From the IMG/VR virus record IMGVR_UViG_3300022752_000469, positions 1-20,727 of that record: 20,727 bases of DNA; one strand, written 5' to 3'. The stretch comes from a virus. A program made the translations under genes and the position numbers. Under the pieces are notes generated by a model. It saw only the letters and a program-made list of their open reading frames with translations, did no database searches and was not told the origin of the DNA. Positions within the stretch are counted from its first letter, which is position 1, and each line of letters opens with the position of its first letter. This document shows positions 1 to 7,983 of the stretch, in pieces.

Positions 1-20
1 AATAGATTGTTAACTAATTA

Positions 21-47
21 ATGCTACATAAGGGGAAAGGGTAGCAT
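21..47. other. Unexplained stem-loop at the window edge
   Basis: ATGCTAC and GTAGCAT form a perfect 7-bp stem around a 13-base loop. No T-run follows on either strand, so it is not an obvious terminator. It lies beyond the terminator of the protease gene, probably in the leader of the next minus-strand gene outside the window. In T4-like phages that position often holds scaffold or major capsid genes. Its role is unknown. Confidence 0.4.
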
Positions 48-90
48 ATTTGAATATACATATATACGGATCTACGAAAAGTCGCTTTTT

Positions 91-122
91 AAAAAAAGAA
101 ATGCCTCTTTTTTGAGAGGCAT
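91..122 (-). terminator. Rho-independent terminator after the protease gene
   Basis: Read on the minus strand, an 8-bp stem (ATGCCTCT pairing with AGAGGCAT, loop CAAAAA) at 101-122 is followed directly by TTCTTTTTTT at 100-91. It lies 28 bases beyond the stop codon of the prohead protease gene and closes the block that runs from the P-loop kinase through terminase and portal. Confidence 0.85.
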
Positions 123-150
123 CAATCCTAAAATACTATTCTAGGAGGGG

Positions 151-762
151 TTAAAAAATTGGACATGTTCCATTAGCACAAAGTATGTCTGTGATAATAG
201 AATTTACTTTAGAATATTTGTTAATTTGTTGAGGCATTTTAGATTCATTCATCATACCTACTTCTTTCATATATGAGCCTGGGTTTGAAGGTGTTGAAAC
301 AAAGTCCCAACACAACAATTCAAAATCGTCTTGTACTTCCATTATTTCTCCCATTTGTTTTAATGAGCCCATACCACGTGATGATACGCCTACTGGAATG
401 TTGTTTTGGAATAAAGCAGCTAATATGTTGCCTGAAGGTGTAGGTAAAATTTCTATTGCTCCCATTACATTATCATTATCCCACCATATTTTTTTAATGT
501 TGTGGGATACGTTTTTTAAATTGATGATTTGAGAATCGGGATGGTCTAGTTCACCTAAAGCACGATTTGATTTTACATTCTCCATGTACTTATTAATTTC
601 TCTTTCCCATAAATCTTTTGAGTAGTAACGGCCGTTACCGTTTTTTACTTCGGCTGTTGCTAGTATTCCTTCAACTAATAAATTGCTATTACCACCTTTA
701 CCTTCAACTAGTTTAACTGGTTTAGCAGAAAATATTTGGGTTTCAATAAGTACTTGTTTCAT
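151..762 (-). CDS. 21: Prohead core protease, T4 gp21-like
   Basis: This 203-residue protein is recognisable as the T4 gp21-type prohead protease (peptidase family S80/U9), the serine protease that cleaves scaffold, capsid and internal proteins after (L/I)-x-E during head maturation. Catalytic motifs are visible: GELDHPDS with His74, GVSSRGMGSL with Ser127/Ser128, and a downstream CWDFVSTPSNPGS block around Asp153 that is typical of the family. Two L-V-E-G sites near the N-terminus (cut after Glu20 or Glu31) match the enzyme's own consensus and could be self-processing sites, as T4 gp21 also processes itself. The start is ATG at 762, 2 bases after the stop of the upstream gene. A strong terminator follows. 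The assignment is firm; the autocleavage sites are inference. Confidence 0.92.
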   Translation of the reverse strand: MKQVLIETQIFSAKPVKLVEGKGGNSNLLVEGILATAEVKNGNGRYYSKDLWEREINKYMENVKSNRALGELDHPDSQIINLKNVSHNIKKIWWDNDNVMGAIEILPTPSGNILAALFQNNIPVGVSSRGMGSLKQMGEIMEVQDDFELLCWDFVSTPSNPGSYMKEVGMMNESKMPQQINKYSKVNSIITDILCANGTCPIF

Positions 763-764
763 AA

Positions 765-2246
765 TTAGCCCTTATCACTTGTTTTTAAATTTTCTTTTTC
801 TTCTTTGTATTTTTTTAGTTGGTTTTTTAATATAACCGGATCAATTTTTAATTCTTTAGCTATGTTTTCGGGTGATTTGCCTTTTTTATGCATTTTAAGT
901 GCTTTTTCAAATTGATCTTCACTAATTTTACTTTCAGCTAATACTTCTTTTACTAACAAATGAATTTGAGAACGTAAAACTGATTCTTTTAGAGATTTAA
1001 ATGACTCTCCAATTGCTCTAAAATTTCCAGCGTCTTTCATCCATATGTTGTTATAAACTTCATCCGGTGTCTTGCCTTCTTTCCAGTATTTTTTTATTTC
1101 AAACTCATCTACAGCTATATCTTCTTTATCTAAACCAGCGTCAGCCATGATAATATTATATAATTTGGTTTTCCATGAGTTAAAATCTTTATCCTCATTT
1201 TCTTTTAAATCACCATAACCTGAAGATTTGTGTTTACCTTTAGCAGGTTTTGGTTCGCCTAATCCAGGTGCTTCTACTGAATAACCAGCTCCTTCAACAC
1301 CAAATGGGCTGTTTTTAACATAGTGTAAACAGTCTTTAGCTAAATTTTTAGCTACGATTTGTTTTAATTCTTCAACTGTTTTGTCCTCGTTTTTTGGATC
1401 TTGCATTTCACTATAGAATCCTTTTAAAAACGCAGTACCAAAAATGTTATCAATGTTTTTAGTATCTTTATAGTCGTAACCACGTGTTGCCATGTCAGTT
1501 ACTTCTTTAGTAGTTTCTTTTTCTTCAGCTTTAGCTTCTTTAGCTTCAGTTAATCTTTTTAAAGAATATGTTGAGTCTAAATCATCATCTTTTATAGTGT
1601 CTGGGAATCCATTTGGTTTTTCACCAGAATATTTAAGATTATATTCTATTCCTGTACCTGTACTCATTGATGTGCTGGTAATCATTGCTTTAGCTTTTTT
1701 ACCAGTTTTATTATTAATAACGGTAACTTCTTCTTTAGAACCAAATTTTCCTGATAATTCAGTTATGTTTTCTTCATTGCTTGATATTTCTGCTTCTTTC
1801 CATCCCATTTGCCATAATTTAGCTAAATCTGCTTTATAATATTTATTATAACCATCTTCATATGGACATGCTTCATATGGTACATCATCATAATAATCTT
1901 CTTTTCCTTTATTTATAAAGTCTTGAATGCCTTGATTTTTACGGGCTGATGATCTATTATACATTCCGTATGTCATATCTTGTCCACCTGAGTCTTCTCC
2001 ATACTCAGTTATGTTTTCTTTAAAAATAGAAAACCAATCAGGTGTTTTACCTTTAGTAACTACACCTCCTCCTACAAACATTTCACTAATGATACCTTTG
2101 TTTTTAAGGATGGTAACAGCATCATTTAATGTGTTAACAGGAGTAATTAAATTAGGGAATAAATGACGAGCAGATTTAAAAAATTGCTGTTTATTACCTT
2201 TACCTTCTTTAATAAGGTTATATTGTTCTTGTAATGTATTTCTCAT
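765..2246 (-). CDS. Conserved phage head-region protein, possible scaffold or core component
   Basis: I do not recognise a named family for this 493-residue protein, although the opening (MRNTLQEQYNLIKEGKG) and a central block around a VEAPGLGEPK motif look like conserved proteins of marine T4-like phages. It is highly charged and predicted largely hydrophilic, with a Lys/Glu-rich central stretch (about 235-250). The C-terminal third is helical and ends in a possible helix-turn-helix (about 441-485). Around 416-438 the run LRSQIHLLVKEVLAE closely resembles the type A leaders of other proteins here and contains an L-A-E site (Glu438) that the protease could cut. Lying between portal and protease, where T4 keeps its prohead-core genes, it is a candidate scaffold or core protein. 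The start is ATG at 2246, one base after the upstream stop. Confidence 0.7.
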   Translation of the reverse strand: MRNTLQEQYNLIKEGKGNKQQFFKSARHLFPNLITPVNTLNDAVTILKNKGIISEMFVGGGVVTKGKTPDWFSIFKENITEYGEDSGGQDMTYGMYNRSSARKNQGIQDFINKGKEDYYDDVPYEACPYEDGYNKYYKADLAKLWQMGWKEAEISSNEENITELSGKFGSKEEVTVINNKTGKKAKAMITSTSMSTGTGIEYNLKYSGEKPNGFPDTIKDDDLDSTYSLKRLTEAKEAKAEEKETTKEVTDMATRGYDYKDTKNIDNIFGTAFLKGFYSEMQDPKNEDKTVEELKQIVAKNLAKDCLHYVKNSPFGVEGAGYSVEAPGLGEPKPAKGKHKSSGYGDLKENEDKDFNSWKTKLYNIIMADAGLDKEDIAVDEFEIKKYWKEGKTPDEVYNNIWMKDAGNFRAIGESFKSLKESVLRSQIHLLVKEVLAESKISEDQFEKALKMHKKGKSPENIAKELKIDPVILKNQLKKYKEEKENLKTSDKG

Positions 2247-2247
2247 T

Positions 2248-2751
2248 TTATGTAAATAGTTTTATAGTGTCGTCTATTAATGAAATTGCTAAATCTGTAC
2301 CATAAACAGCTTTAAATTCAGGATTTTCTCTGTAACTGTTTATTGTTTCTTTTTTAGCTTCTTGTATTAATTCAATAAGTTCTTTTAATTTGCTAGCAAG
2401 TAAATCAAAGTCTCCTAAACGTCCTGCTATGTATTTTTTTAATTCTTCATTATCAGTTTGTAAAGCACTTACAAATCCTTCAATGTCAAATTTAGGTGTT
2501 TCTTCTTCCCACAAATGTTTTACTTCAATGCCTTTAGCCTTTTTATTTAAAGCTTTTTGGTTTACTGGTTTGAATCCTAATTTGTAATAATAAATGTTTT
2601 TAGCACCTTTAGCCTTTTTATTTGGATTAAAAGCATTAGGTGTAGCATAATTAGCACCAGTACCAGCAGTAAAAGAAGCACCAGTGCCTGTAGCGCTTAT
2701 TTCTTTTAAACGCTTTTGAATTAATTCACGTATTTGGTCTTTTTTATTCAT
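2248..2751 (-). CDS. Small head-region protein with type A leader
   Basis: This 167-residue protein has no function I can assign. It opens with an amphipathic helix (MNKKDQIRELIQKRLKE) ending in L-K-E at 15-17, a fit to the prohead-protease consensus and similar to the leaders of several other genes here. A flexible Gly/Thr/Ala-rich stretch follows (TGTGASFTAGTGANYATP, about 21-38), a pattern seen in small structural proteins of marine myoviruses. The rest is helical. The start codon overlaps the stop of the upstream gene as ATGA, implying translational coupling. Its position next to portal and protease suggests a minor head or core component processed during maturation. Confidence 0.7.
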   Translation of the reverse strand: MNKKDQIRELIQKRLKEISATGTGASFTAGTGANYATPNAFNPNKKAKGAKNIYYYKLGFKPVNQKALNKKAKGIEVKHLWEEETPKFDIEGFVSALQTDNEELKKYIAGRLGDFDLLASKLKELIELIQEAKKETINSYRENPEFKAVYGTDLAISLIDDTIKLFT

Positions 2752-3602
2752 TTTACAATTTTTAATTCTTCTATCAATTCACAGTATTGTAAAAGATTTA
2801 CTAATTGGTCATCATTAATTCTGTCGTTTTTGCTTAAAACAGGTAAAATATTTATTACTTCGTTGATTTTTATTTTAGTGGCAGGGTTAGAAACTGATTT
2901 GTTAAGTACTGATAATTGGGTTTTAATTTCAAATACTTTAGTGTTGTAAAATTCTTTTAATTTGGGAGTATTATCAACACTGTTTATAAATTCTTTTAAT
3001 ATGATTTTTTGGTTTGAATTTAAATTTGAGTATTTGTCATTAAATTTTTCAAGTAGTACTCTATATGCTAAAACACGAATATCTTTATCTTGATGTTTAA
3101 ATTCTTCTAAAATATTGTTTTTAACTTCTGTTTTGTTAATAGGTCCTTTAGTTAAAAATTCTAAAAGCGCGGTTTTATTTTCTATAATTTGATTTGGGTT
3201 GGATAAGTTTTCACTGTTATACACTTCTAAAAGAGTAAATAAAGCGGCTTGTGCTTTATAATTAGGAAGTTTAGTTTTAAAAAACTCTTCTAAATTGTAA
3301 TGCGCCTTAATCTCTTTAATCAAATTATATTTTTGTCTTTTTAGTATAGAACGGTTTAAATACTTTGAACTTTCAACAAGAGTTGTTATAACCATATCAG
3401 CTTTAGCCTCACTAATATTAGTATGCTTAAAAAAGCTTTCATACAACTTATACTCTCTTCCTAATTCAGTTTTAGTAAAGTATTTTTTTAAAATGGTAGT
3501 AGCTGGGGAAGCATCACCTGATAAAGTATCAGCTGTAATTTGTCTAACAAGTAGTTCAAAAAGGATCCCAGTATTTTTGTACTTTGAATGTTTAATTACC
3601 AT
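2748..3602 (-). CDS. Conserved helical protein downstream of portal, function unknown
   Basis: This is a 284-residue, almost entirely helical and charged protein without signal peptide or membrane segments. The N-terminal motif KYKNTGILFELLVRQIT looks strongly conserved and lacks the cleavable leader seen on neighbouring proteins. It sits directly after the portal gene, where T4 encodes the prohead-core proteins gp67 and gp68, but it is longer than those and I see no sequence match, so the functional link is positional only. The start is ATG at 3602, 18 bases downstream of one copy of the recurrent ATATTTATAA motif. Its stop overlaps the next start as ATGA. Confidence 0.7.
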   Translation of the reverse strand: MVIKHSKYKNTGILFELLVRQITADTLSGDASPATTILKKYFTKTELGREYKLYESFFKHTNISEAKADMVITTLVESSKYLNRSILKRQKYNLIKEIKAHYNLEEFFKTKLPNYKAQAALFTLLEVYNSENLSNPNQIIENKTALLEFLTKGPINKTEVKNNILEEFKHQDKDIRVLAYRVLLEKFNDKYSNLNSNQKIILKEFINSVDNTPKLKEFYNTKVFEIKTQLSVLNKSVSNPATKIKINEVINILPVLSKNDRINDDQLVNLLQYCELIEELKIVK

Positions 3603-3620
3603 TCTTGGCTAATATTTTAG

Positions 3621-3630
3621 TTATAAATAT
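3621..3630 (-). promoter_or_regulatory. Recurrent boundary motif ATATTTATAA, copy 1
   Basis: Exact copy of the recurrent 10-mer in the 38-bp gap between the portal stop and the next ATG, ending 18 bases before that start codon. Read on the plus strand it is TTATAAATAT, containing the T4 late-promoter core TATAAATA but facing away from the genes. Its role is unproven. Confidence 0.4.
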
Positions 3631-3640
3631 GTATGAAATG

Positions 3641-5530
3641 TTATTCTCGTATTTGAGATTCATCTAACAGTGAAGAATCTTCTTTTTTAATAGACAACTT
3701 TTTGTCTAAAGACTCTAACAATGATTTATTTTTTAATTTAGTTTCTAAGGCTAGTGGGGATCCTCCTTTAAAACTGTTTTTTATAGATGCATCTTCACCT
3801 GTAGCATCACCTTTTTTCATACCCATGCTTCCTAATCTGTCTTTTCCTAAAGCATTTTGTTGAGTACCCATAGTTGATGATTTTTCGGTTGGTCTTCCTA
3901 ATATTTCATCTTTATCGTATCCGTCAGGTACTCCCATATTGTTTCTTCCTGCCCCGTATAAAGCAGCTAAGTCATGAGGTGTACCATATGATTTGCCAGA
4001 TTCTAATGGGTCGTTTCCTTCATTTTCAATTTGTTTAAACCTAAAGATTCGTTTTTGGTCTTCAACAATTAAATCTCTGTATTCATCGTATTGGTCTTCA
4101 CTTAAGTGGAAAATGTTATCATAAATCCAATCTGTAGGTAATAATTTACCGTCAACAATGTCTTTTGCTAATGATACTTTTTCTCTCATTAACGCTATTC
4201 TTTCTTGATCATAAATGATTGAAGGAGTAGTTAATGATAATTCAAAATTGGTTAATGCTTCGTTTCTATAACCTTGAGTATACAAATGTACTAATGCAAT
4301 TTTGTATAATTCTGAAAGTATAATGCGTTGTAGTCTATCAATTGTACGAGCAAAACGAATGTCTTCTGCTGCTAATGTTGCTTTACCGGTTAAGTCTTTT
4401 TCATAACCCATAAATGCTTTAGGAACTTTTAAAGCAGCAAATAATTTATCCCTTAAGTAAGTAACGTCTTCAATTGCTGTATAATCTAAACCTTTTGTAG
4501 GTTCAATTTTAGTTGTTGTATCGTTTCCTCTAACTGGAATGTAAAAGTCTTCTAATGAATTTTGTAAATTATACTTTAAATTATATTCACCAGTTTGTGG
4601 GTCGATGAATGGTGTTCTTTTCATCTGTGAAATTGTCTTTTGCATAAAGTTTTCAACTTCATTAGGAGGAATAGAACCTACATTTATGTAAAATATTCTT
4701 TTTTCAGGGGCACGAACAATACGATGAATCAGCATAGCATCTTCCATCAAAATGTATTGTTTAAACAATTTACGTGCTGGTTCTAAGTATGAACGACCAT
4801 AAGGAAGATAATTAGTATCAGCTACTAGTCTAAAATGAGCCATTTCATAATTATCAAAATAGATATTTTTATCATTTTTGTTAGGACTATATGTTCCTTT
4901 ACCTGTCACACCATAAAAACCTGTAGAACCACCTGAAAAACCATCTGGTGAGAAAGCAAATCTTACTTCAGCTGGGTTGGCAGGGTCATAATTTTCTTCT
5001 CTCATGATGTGGTAAGCCATGTAAGGGATAACATTGTATACTCCAAATTTTTCAGCAATTTCTAATTTTAAAAAGAAATCACCATACTTACACATTTGTC
5101 TAATCCATGACCACAAATTAAACTCAATGTTTAACACATCATAGAACAAATTATAAAGTATTTTTTGTGTGTCTTCGTTGCTGCTTTTGATTTGAAGTAC
5201 TTCTCCCATGTCATTTTTAAGAGTACATTCATCAGCTATAATGTCTAAAGCAGAGGCTACAATAGCATCTGTATCCATTGCATCGTAATCTGAGTATACT
5301 TGAGTACGAAGGTATCTCCAGTTAAGATTTAATTGGGCTCCAAATAAAGATGTACTGTTGCTTGAATAGATTCGGTTGTATCTGTCAACTAAAGCATTGG
5401 TTTGAAATTCTCCACTTTTTTGAATGCTATTCACATCCATTACTTTTAACTGATTACCACCAGCATTGCGGATTATAACATCAGTTGAGAATAATTTTCT
5501 TAACCTTGTAAAGATACTTGTATCAGCCAT
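3641..5530 (-). CDS. 20: Portal vertex protein, T4 gp20-like
   Basis: This 629-residue protein forms the dodecameric ring at the unique head vertex through which DNA is packaged and ejected and on which the prohead is nucleated. Hallmarks of T4-type portals are present: an early DTDAIVASALDIIADE helix, a WSWIRQMCKYGDFFLKLEI block, the APEKRIFYINVG segment, and the KVPKAFMGYEKDLTGKATLAAE region just before the tunnel helix. It is about 100 residues longer than T4 gp20 (524). The extra length is largely a Gly/Lys/Ser-rich tail after residue 500. It lies directly downstream of the terminase, without the tail sheath and tube genes that separate 17 from 20 in T4. The start is ATG at 5530, preceded by a variant of the recurrent motif. 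Confidence 0.95.
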   Translation of the reverse strand: MADTSIFTRLRKLFSTDVIIRNAGGNQLKVMDVNSIQKSGEFQTNALVDRYNRIYSSNSTSLFGAQLNLNWRYLRTQVYSDYDAMDTDAIVASALDIIADECTLKNDMGEVLQIKSSNEDTQKILYNLFYDVLNIEFNLWSWIRQMCKYGDFFLKLEIAEKFGVYNVIPYMAYHIMREENYDPANPAEVRFAFSPDGFSGGSTGFYGVTGKGTYSPNKNDKNIYFDNYEMAHFRLVADTNYLPYGRSYLEPARKLFKQYILMEDAMLIHRIVRAPEKRIFYINVGSIPPNEVENFMQKTISQMKRTPFIDPQTGEYNLKYNLQNSLEDFYIPVRGNDTTTKIEPTKGLDYTAIEDVTYLRDKLFAALKVPKAFMGYEKDLTGKATLAAEDIRFARTIDRLQRIILSELYKIALVHLYTQGYRNEALTNFELSLTTPSIIYDQERIALMREKVSLAKDIVDGKLLPTDWIYDNIFHLSEDQYDEYRDLIVEDQKRIFRFKQIENEGNDPLESGKSYGTPHDLAALYGAGRNNMGVPDGYDKDEILGRPTEKSSTMGTQQNALGKDRLGSMGMKKGDATGEDASIKNSFKGGSPLALETKLKNKSLLESLDKKLSIKKEDSSLLDESQIRE

Positions 5531-5548
5531 TATAAATTGTATTATTTA

Positions 5549-5560
5549 CCATAAATATTA
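5549..5560 (-). promoter_or_regulatory. Recurrent boundary motif, variant TAATATTTATGG, copy 2
   Basis: The minus-strand string TAATATTTATGG overlaps the terminase stop codon (its TAA) and ends 18 bases before the portal ATG. The same 12-mer, with the same stop overlap and the same 18-base spacing, precedes the gene at 7168-7953. That repeat makes chance unlikely. Confidence 0.4.
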
Positions 5561-7129
5561 TAGTAACCAACTAATATCCTCATTCCTTCCATTAATATTC
5601 ATTTGGTAAGGATTTGCTTGACCATTAGTTGTATAGTTACCTTGAGGGTTTTGTCTAACTGTTGCTATGTTTTTTAAAGCAGCTCGGGTTAAGTCTAGGT
5701 TTTGGGTTTTAAATTTTAAAGCTGTATCACGAACATACATTCCAATTGCAAAACTCATAACCAAATCATCATTATAACCAGATTGTGCTTCAGGTCTACC
5801 ATTTTTCCAAATAAACACTTTCATTTCTTCAAATAAACGACGAGACTGTATGTTTACACTTTTGTCTCCTATGTATTCTCTGAATTTGTTTATGACTAAT
5901 GGTCTTGTTCTCATAGACATTGTAAAACCAGGTACCATTCTTGATGGGTCATCTGTTCTTTCTAAGTATGATTCAGCGTTTAATGCTTCAGTTTTTGGAG
6001 AATAGTATAAATTTCTGTATCCTCTTTCTATAATTGCATCAAGAGTTGACCAGCCTATGTTAGCGTTTTCAACAACTAACAATGCATCATTATACTCTGT
6101 TGCAATGCTTACTAACAAATAACCAAATTCTTTTGGTGAAAGTTGACTTCTGTATTCAGCAACTTGTGTATTTGTTTCAACGTCTATTACGTGAAATGTT
6201 GAAAAGTCTTTTCCATCCCCACGAGCAACGTCAGCAACAACCATATAGTTTCTTGTATAATCGGGTAATTCCCATATCCATAAGTTATGATCAATTCCAC
6301 GTTTTTCCAAGGGATCCTTAATAGACGTTGCTAAAATAAAATCTAATTGTTCATTGTAGAACACAGTATCACCTGAAGTATTAAAGTCACAGTCACATTC
6401 TTGTGCTGCTAATCTTGGGTCTCCTAATAATTCGTCTTGTTTTTTTCTCCAACTTTCATCACGTTCAGGGTGAACATACCAAGGCAATTTGATTGGTAAA
6501 AAGTCATTGTCTTGTGCTTCTGCTCTTACCCATGTTTGATGAAACCAATTACCAGTACCAAATGGAGTTGATAATATAATGGCTCCACCACCAGTTGCTA
6601 AGGTTTGTTGAGCAGAAGCCCATATTTCACCAATTCCGTCAATGAAGGCAGCCTCGTCTATTATTAGGAGTGATACTGCTTCTGATCGACCCGCATCACC
6701 TGCTGCTGAAACTGCTTTGATTTGAGAACCATTATTAAGTCGAAGTGTTAGTTTATTGTTTTCATCTGCAGGTACTTTTAACCAAGAAGGTAAATTTTCA
6801 AACATGAATTTTACCTTTGTAACCATGTTTTTAGCAGTTTCTTGTTTAGTAGCAATGCAAAGGATATTTTTATCCTTTTGAAACAACATTAACCATAATG
6901 AATAACCAGCAGTTAAGGTTGAAATTCCTAATTGTCTGGATTTGAGTACTATGTTATATGGATTGTCTCTCCATAAACGTAATACTTTTTCTTGGAATGG
7001 GTAAAGATTGAATATAATTCTACCACGAGTTGGGTGTTGGATGTGGCAGTATTTTTTCATAAAGTGCGCCGGATCTTTTGAACACTTTACATACTCATCT
7101 CGTATTATTTGTTTTAAGTCTTGAGACAT
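5558..7129 (-). CDS. 17: Terminase large subunit, T4 gp17-like
   Basis: This 523-residue motor packages DNA into the prohead through the portal and cuts the concatemer. The N-terminal ATPase shows a Walker A variant KSRQLGIST (63-71), Walker B LLIIDEA (154-160) with catalytic Glu159, and the coupling motif STPFGTGNWF (from 187). The C-terminal RNase H-like nuclease shows its three acidic positions: Asp300 (VVADVARGDGKDF), Glu354 (LLVVENANIG) and Asp454/455 (GYNDDLVMSFAIG). Length is slightly below T4 gp17 (610). No small terminase lies immediately upstream. The start is ATG at 7129 with AAAGGG 10 bases upstream, one of few SD-like sites in the window, which falls inside a small hairpin. Confidence 0.96.
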   Translation of the reverse strand: MSQDLKQIIRDEYVKCSKDPAHFMKKYCHIQHPTRGRIIFNLYPFQEKVLRLWRDNPYNIVLKSRQLGISTLTAGYSLWLMLFQKDKNILCIATKQETAKNMVTKVKFMFENLPSWLKVPADENNKLTLRLNNGSQIKAVSAAGDAGRSEAVSLLIIDEAAFIDGIGEIWASAQQTLATGGGAIILSTPFGTGNWFHQTWVRAEAQDNDFLPIKLPWYVHPERDESWRKKQDELLGDPRLAAQECDCDFNTSGDTVFYNEQLDFILATSIKDPLEKRGIDHNLWIWELPDYTRNYMVVADVARGDGKDFSTFHVIDVETNTQVAEYRSQLSPKEFGYLLVSIATEYNDALLVVENANIGWSTLDAIIERGYRNLYYSPKTEALNAESYLERTDDPSRMVPGFTMSMRTRPLVINKFREYIGDKSVNIQSRRLFEEMKVFIWKNGRPEAQSGYNDDLVMSFAIGMYVRDTALKFKTQNLDLTRAALKNIATVRQNPQGNYTTNGQANPYQMNINGRNEDISWLL

Positions 7130-7135
7130 AACTGT

Positions 7136-7147
7136 CCCTTTATAGGG
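7136..7147 (-). promoter_or_regulatory. Small hairpin covering the terminase ribosome-binding site
   Basis: The minus-strand sequence CCCTATAAAGGG can fold into a 4-bp stem with an ATAA loop. The 3' arm contains the AAAGGG Shine-Dalgarno-like sequence of the terminase gene, so folding could limit its translation. The stem is short, so the regulatory reading is speculative. Confidence 0.25.
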
Positions 7148-7167
7148 TTATGTTAAGTAATTTTTAA

Positions 7168-7953
7168 TTAATCAGCTCTTAAATAAATTTTTGGATCATC
7201 TTGTGAACCATCAGCTGGATCAATAGCGTCAAGAGAGACGGGTTTTCCTTTATACATAAATGCTTTATCAGGTTGTGATAAAAGCATATTTCTATATTTA
7301 GTGCTATTCATTTTGTCTGAGTCTAGGGGTTTTCCATTTAAAGTTATAGTCTCAGCACTGTATATATCAACTTTAATTTCTTTTGCTTCTTTTAAAATTT
7401 TTTGAATTTCTTCTTTAATGATTTGTTGCAATTGTGATTTTTTCATAGTTTTGGTTTTTAAATTATTTTCTTTAAGAGTTTTCTCTTTTTCTTTAAGAAT
7501 TTTATCTAATGATTGTATTTTAGATGTTAGGTCTTTTAATTCATCTAACAACTTTGCTTTTTCTTTACCTTCGGCTTTCTTATATTTTTCATTAACATTT
7601 TTACGATCTATAACTAATTTAGCTATAGCATCTGTTATAGTAGCTATACTAGCATTTTTTTTCAAATCTGATTTTGATGGCTTAGCGTTAGCTATTTTAG
7701 CATCTTTTTTATCATCTTCATCTTCTTTACCATAAGTATCTTCTACGTCTTCGTCTGATTCAGCTACTTTTCCAGTTAATGTCACTGATTGTCCAGAGGT
7801 ATTAGCTTGTTGTAATGCTGAGGTTACCGCAGCTTGTGGTACTCCTTTTTGTCTAGCCGCATTTTTTACATCCATAGCGTTAGATCCGGGAGTAATAGTT
7901 AATATCTCCGTAATAGTATCTTCTATTTGTTTTCTTAATTCAGATAGTTTCAT
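7168..7953 (-). CDS. Leader-bearing protein that looks like a fusion of two small genes
   Basis: This 261-residue protein has no function I recognise. The first half has a type A leader (MKLSELRKQIEDTITEIL, with an I-T-E site at 14-16), a short helical region (20-55), an acidic stretch (65-85) and a Lys/Glu-rich coiled coil (about 115-162). At residue 170 a second complete leader starts with its own methionine (MKKSQLQQIIKEEIQKILKE), ending in L-K-E followed by Ala190, and a separate 71-residue domain follows. The DNA before Met170 (AAAAACCAAAACTATG) resembles the untranslated leaders of other genes here, for example AAAAAACCAACATCATG before 15325. This suggests two genes joined by loss of a stop, or an internal start. 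Cleavage at Glu189 would release the C-terminal domain. The start is ATG at 7953. Confidence 0.75.
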   Translation of the reverse strand: MKLSELRKQIEDTITEILTITPGSNAMDVKNAARQKGVPQAAVTSALQQANTSGQSVTLTGKVAESDEDVEDTYGKEDEDDKKDAKIANAKPSKSDLKKNASIATITDAIAKLVIDRKNVNEKYKKAEGKEKAKLLDELKDLTSKIQSLDKILKEKEKTLKENNLKTKTMKKSQLQQIIKEEIQKILKEAKEIKVDIYSAETITLNGKPLDSDKMNSTKYRNMLLSQPDKAFMYKGKPVSLDAIDPADGSQDDPKIYLRAD

Positions 7954-7971
7954 TGTATTTATAGTTTTTGG

Positions 7972-7983
7972 CCATAAATATTA
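7972..7983 (-). promoter_or_regulatory. Recurrent boundary motif, variant TAATATTTATGG, copy 3
   Basis: Identical to the 12-mer before the portal gene. It overlaps the stop codon of the kinase gene and ends 18 bases before the next ATG. Nearer the ATG, a sense-orientation TATAAATA occurs at 7956-7963, but only 2 bases from the start codon. Confidence 0.4.

Noticed and set aside
1492-1839. Plus-strand open frame of 115 codons, and other plus-strand frames such as 2390-2587, 2734-2949, 6082-6321, 7418-7735, 13975-14256, 15635-15913, 16796-17092 and 19547-19780
   Set aside because: All lie opposite well-supported minus-strand genes, and their translations look like reverse-complement shadows rich in Ser/Leu/Phe with no recognisable domains.
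7956-7963. Sense-oriented T4 late-promoter core TATAAATA
   Set aside because: It ends 2 bases before the ATG at 7953, so a transcript starting from it would lack the start codon. A single copy is expected by chance in DNA this AT-rich.
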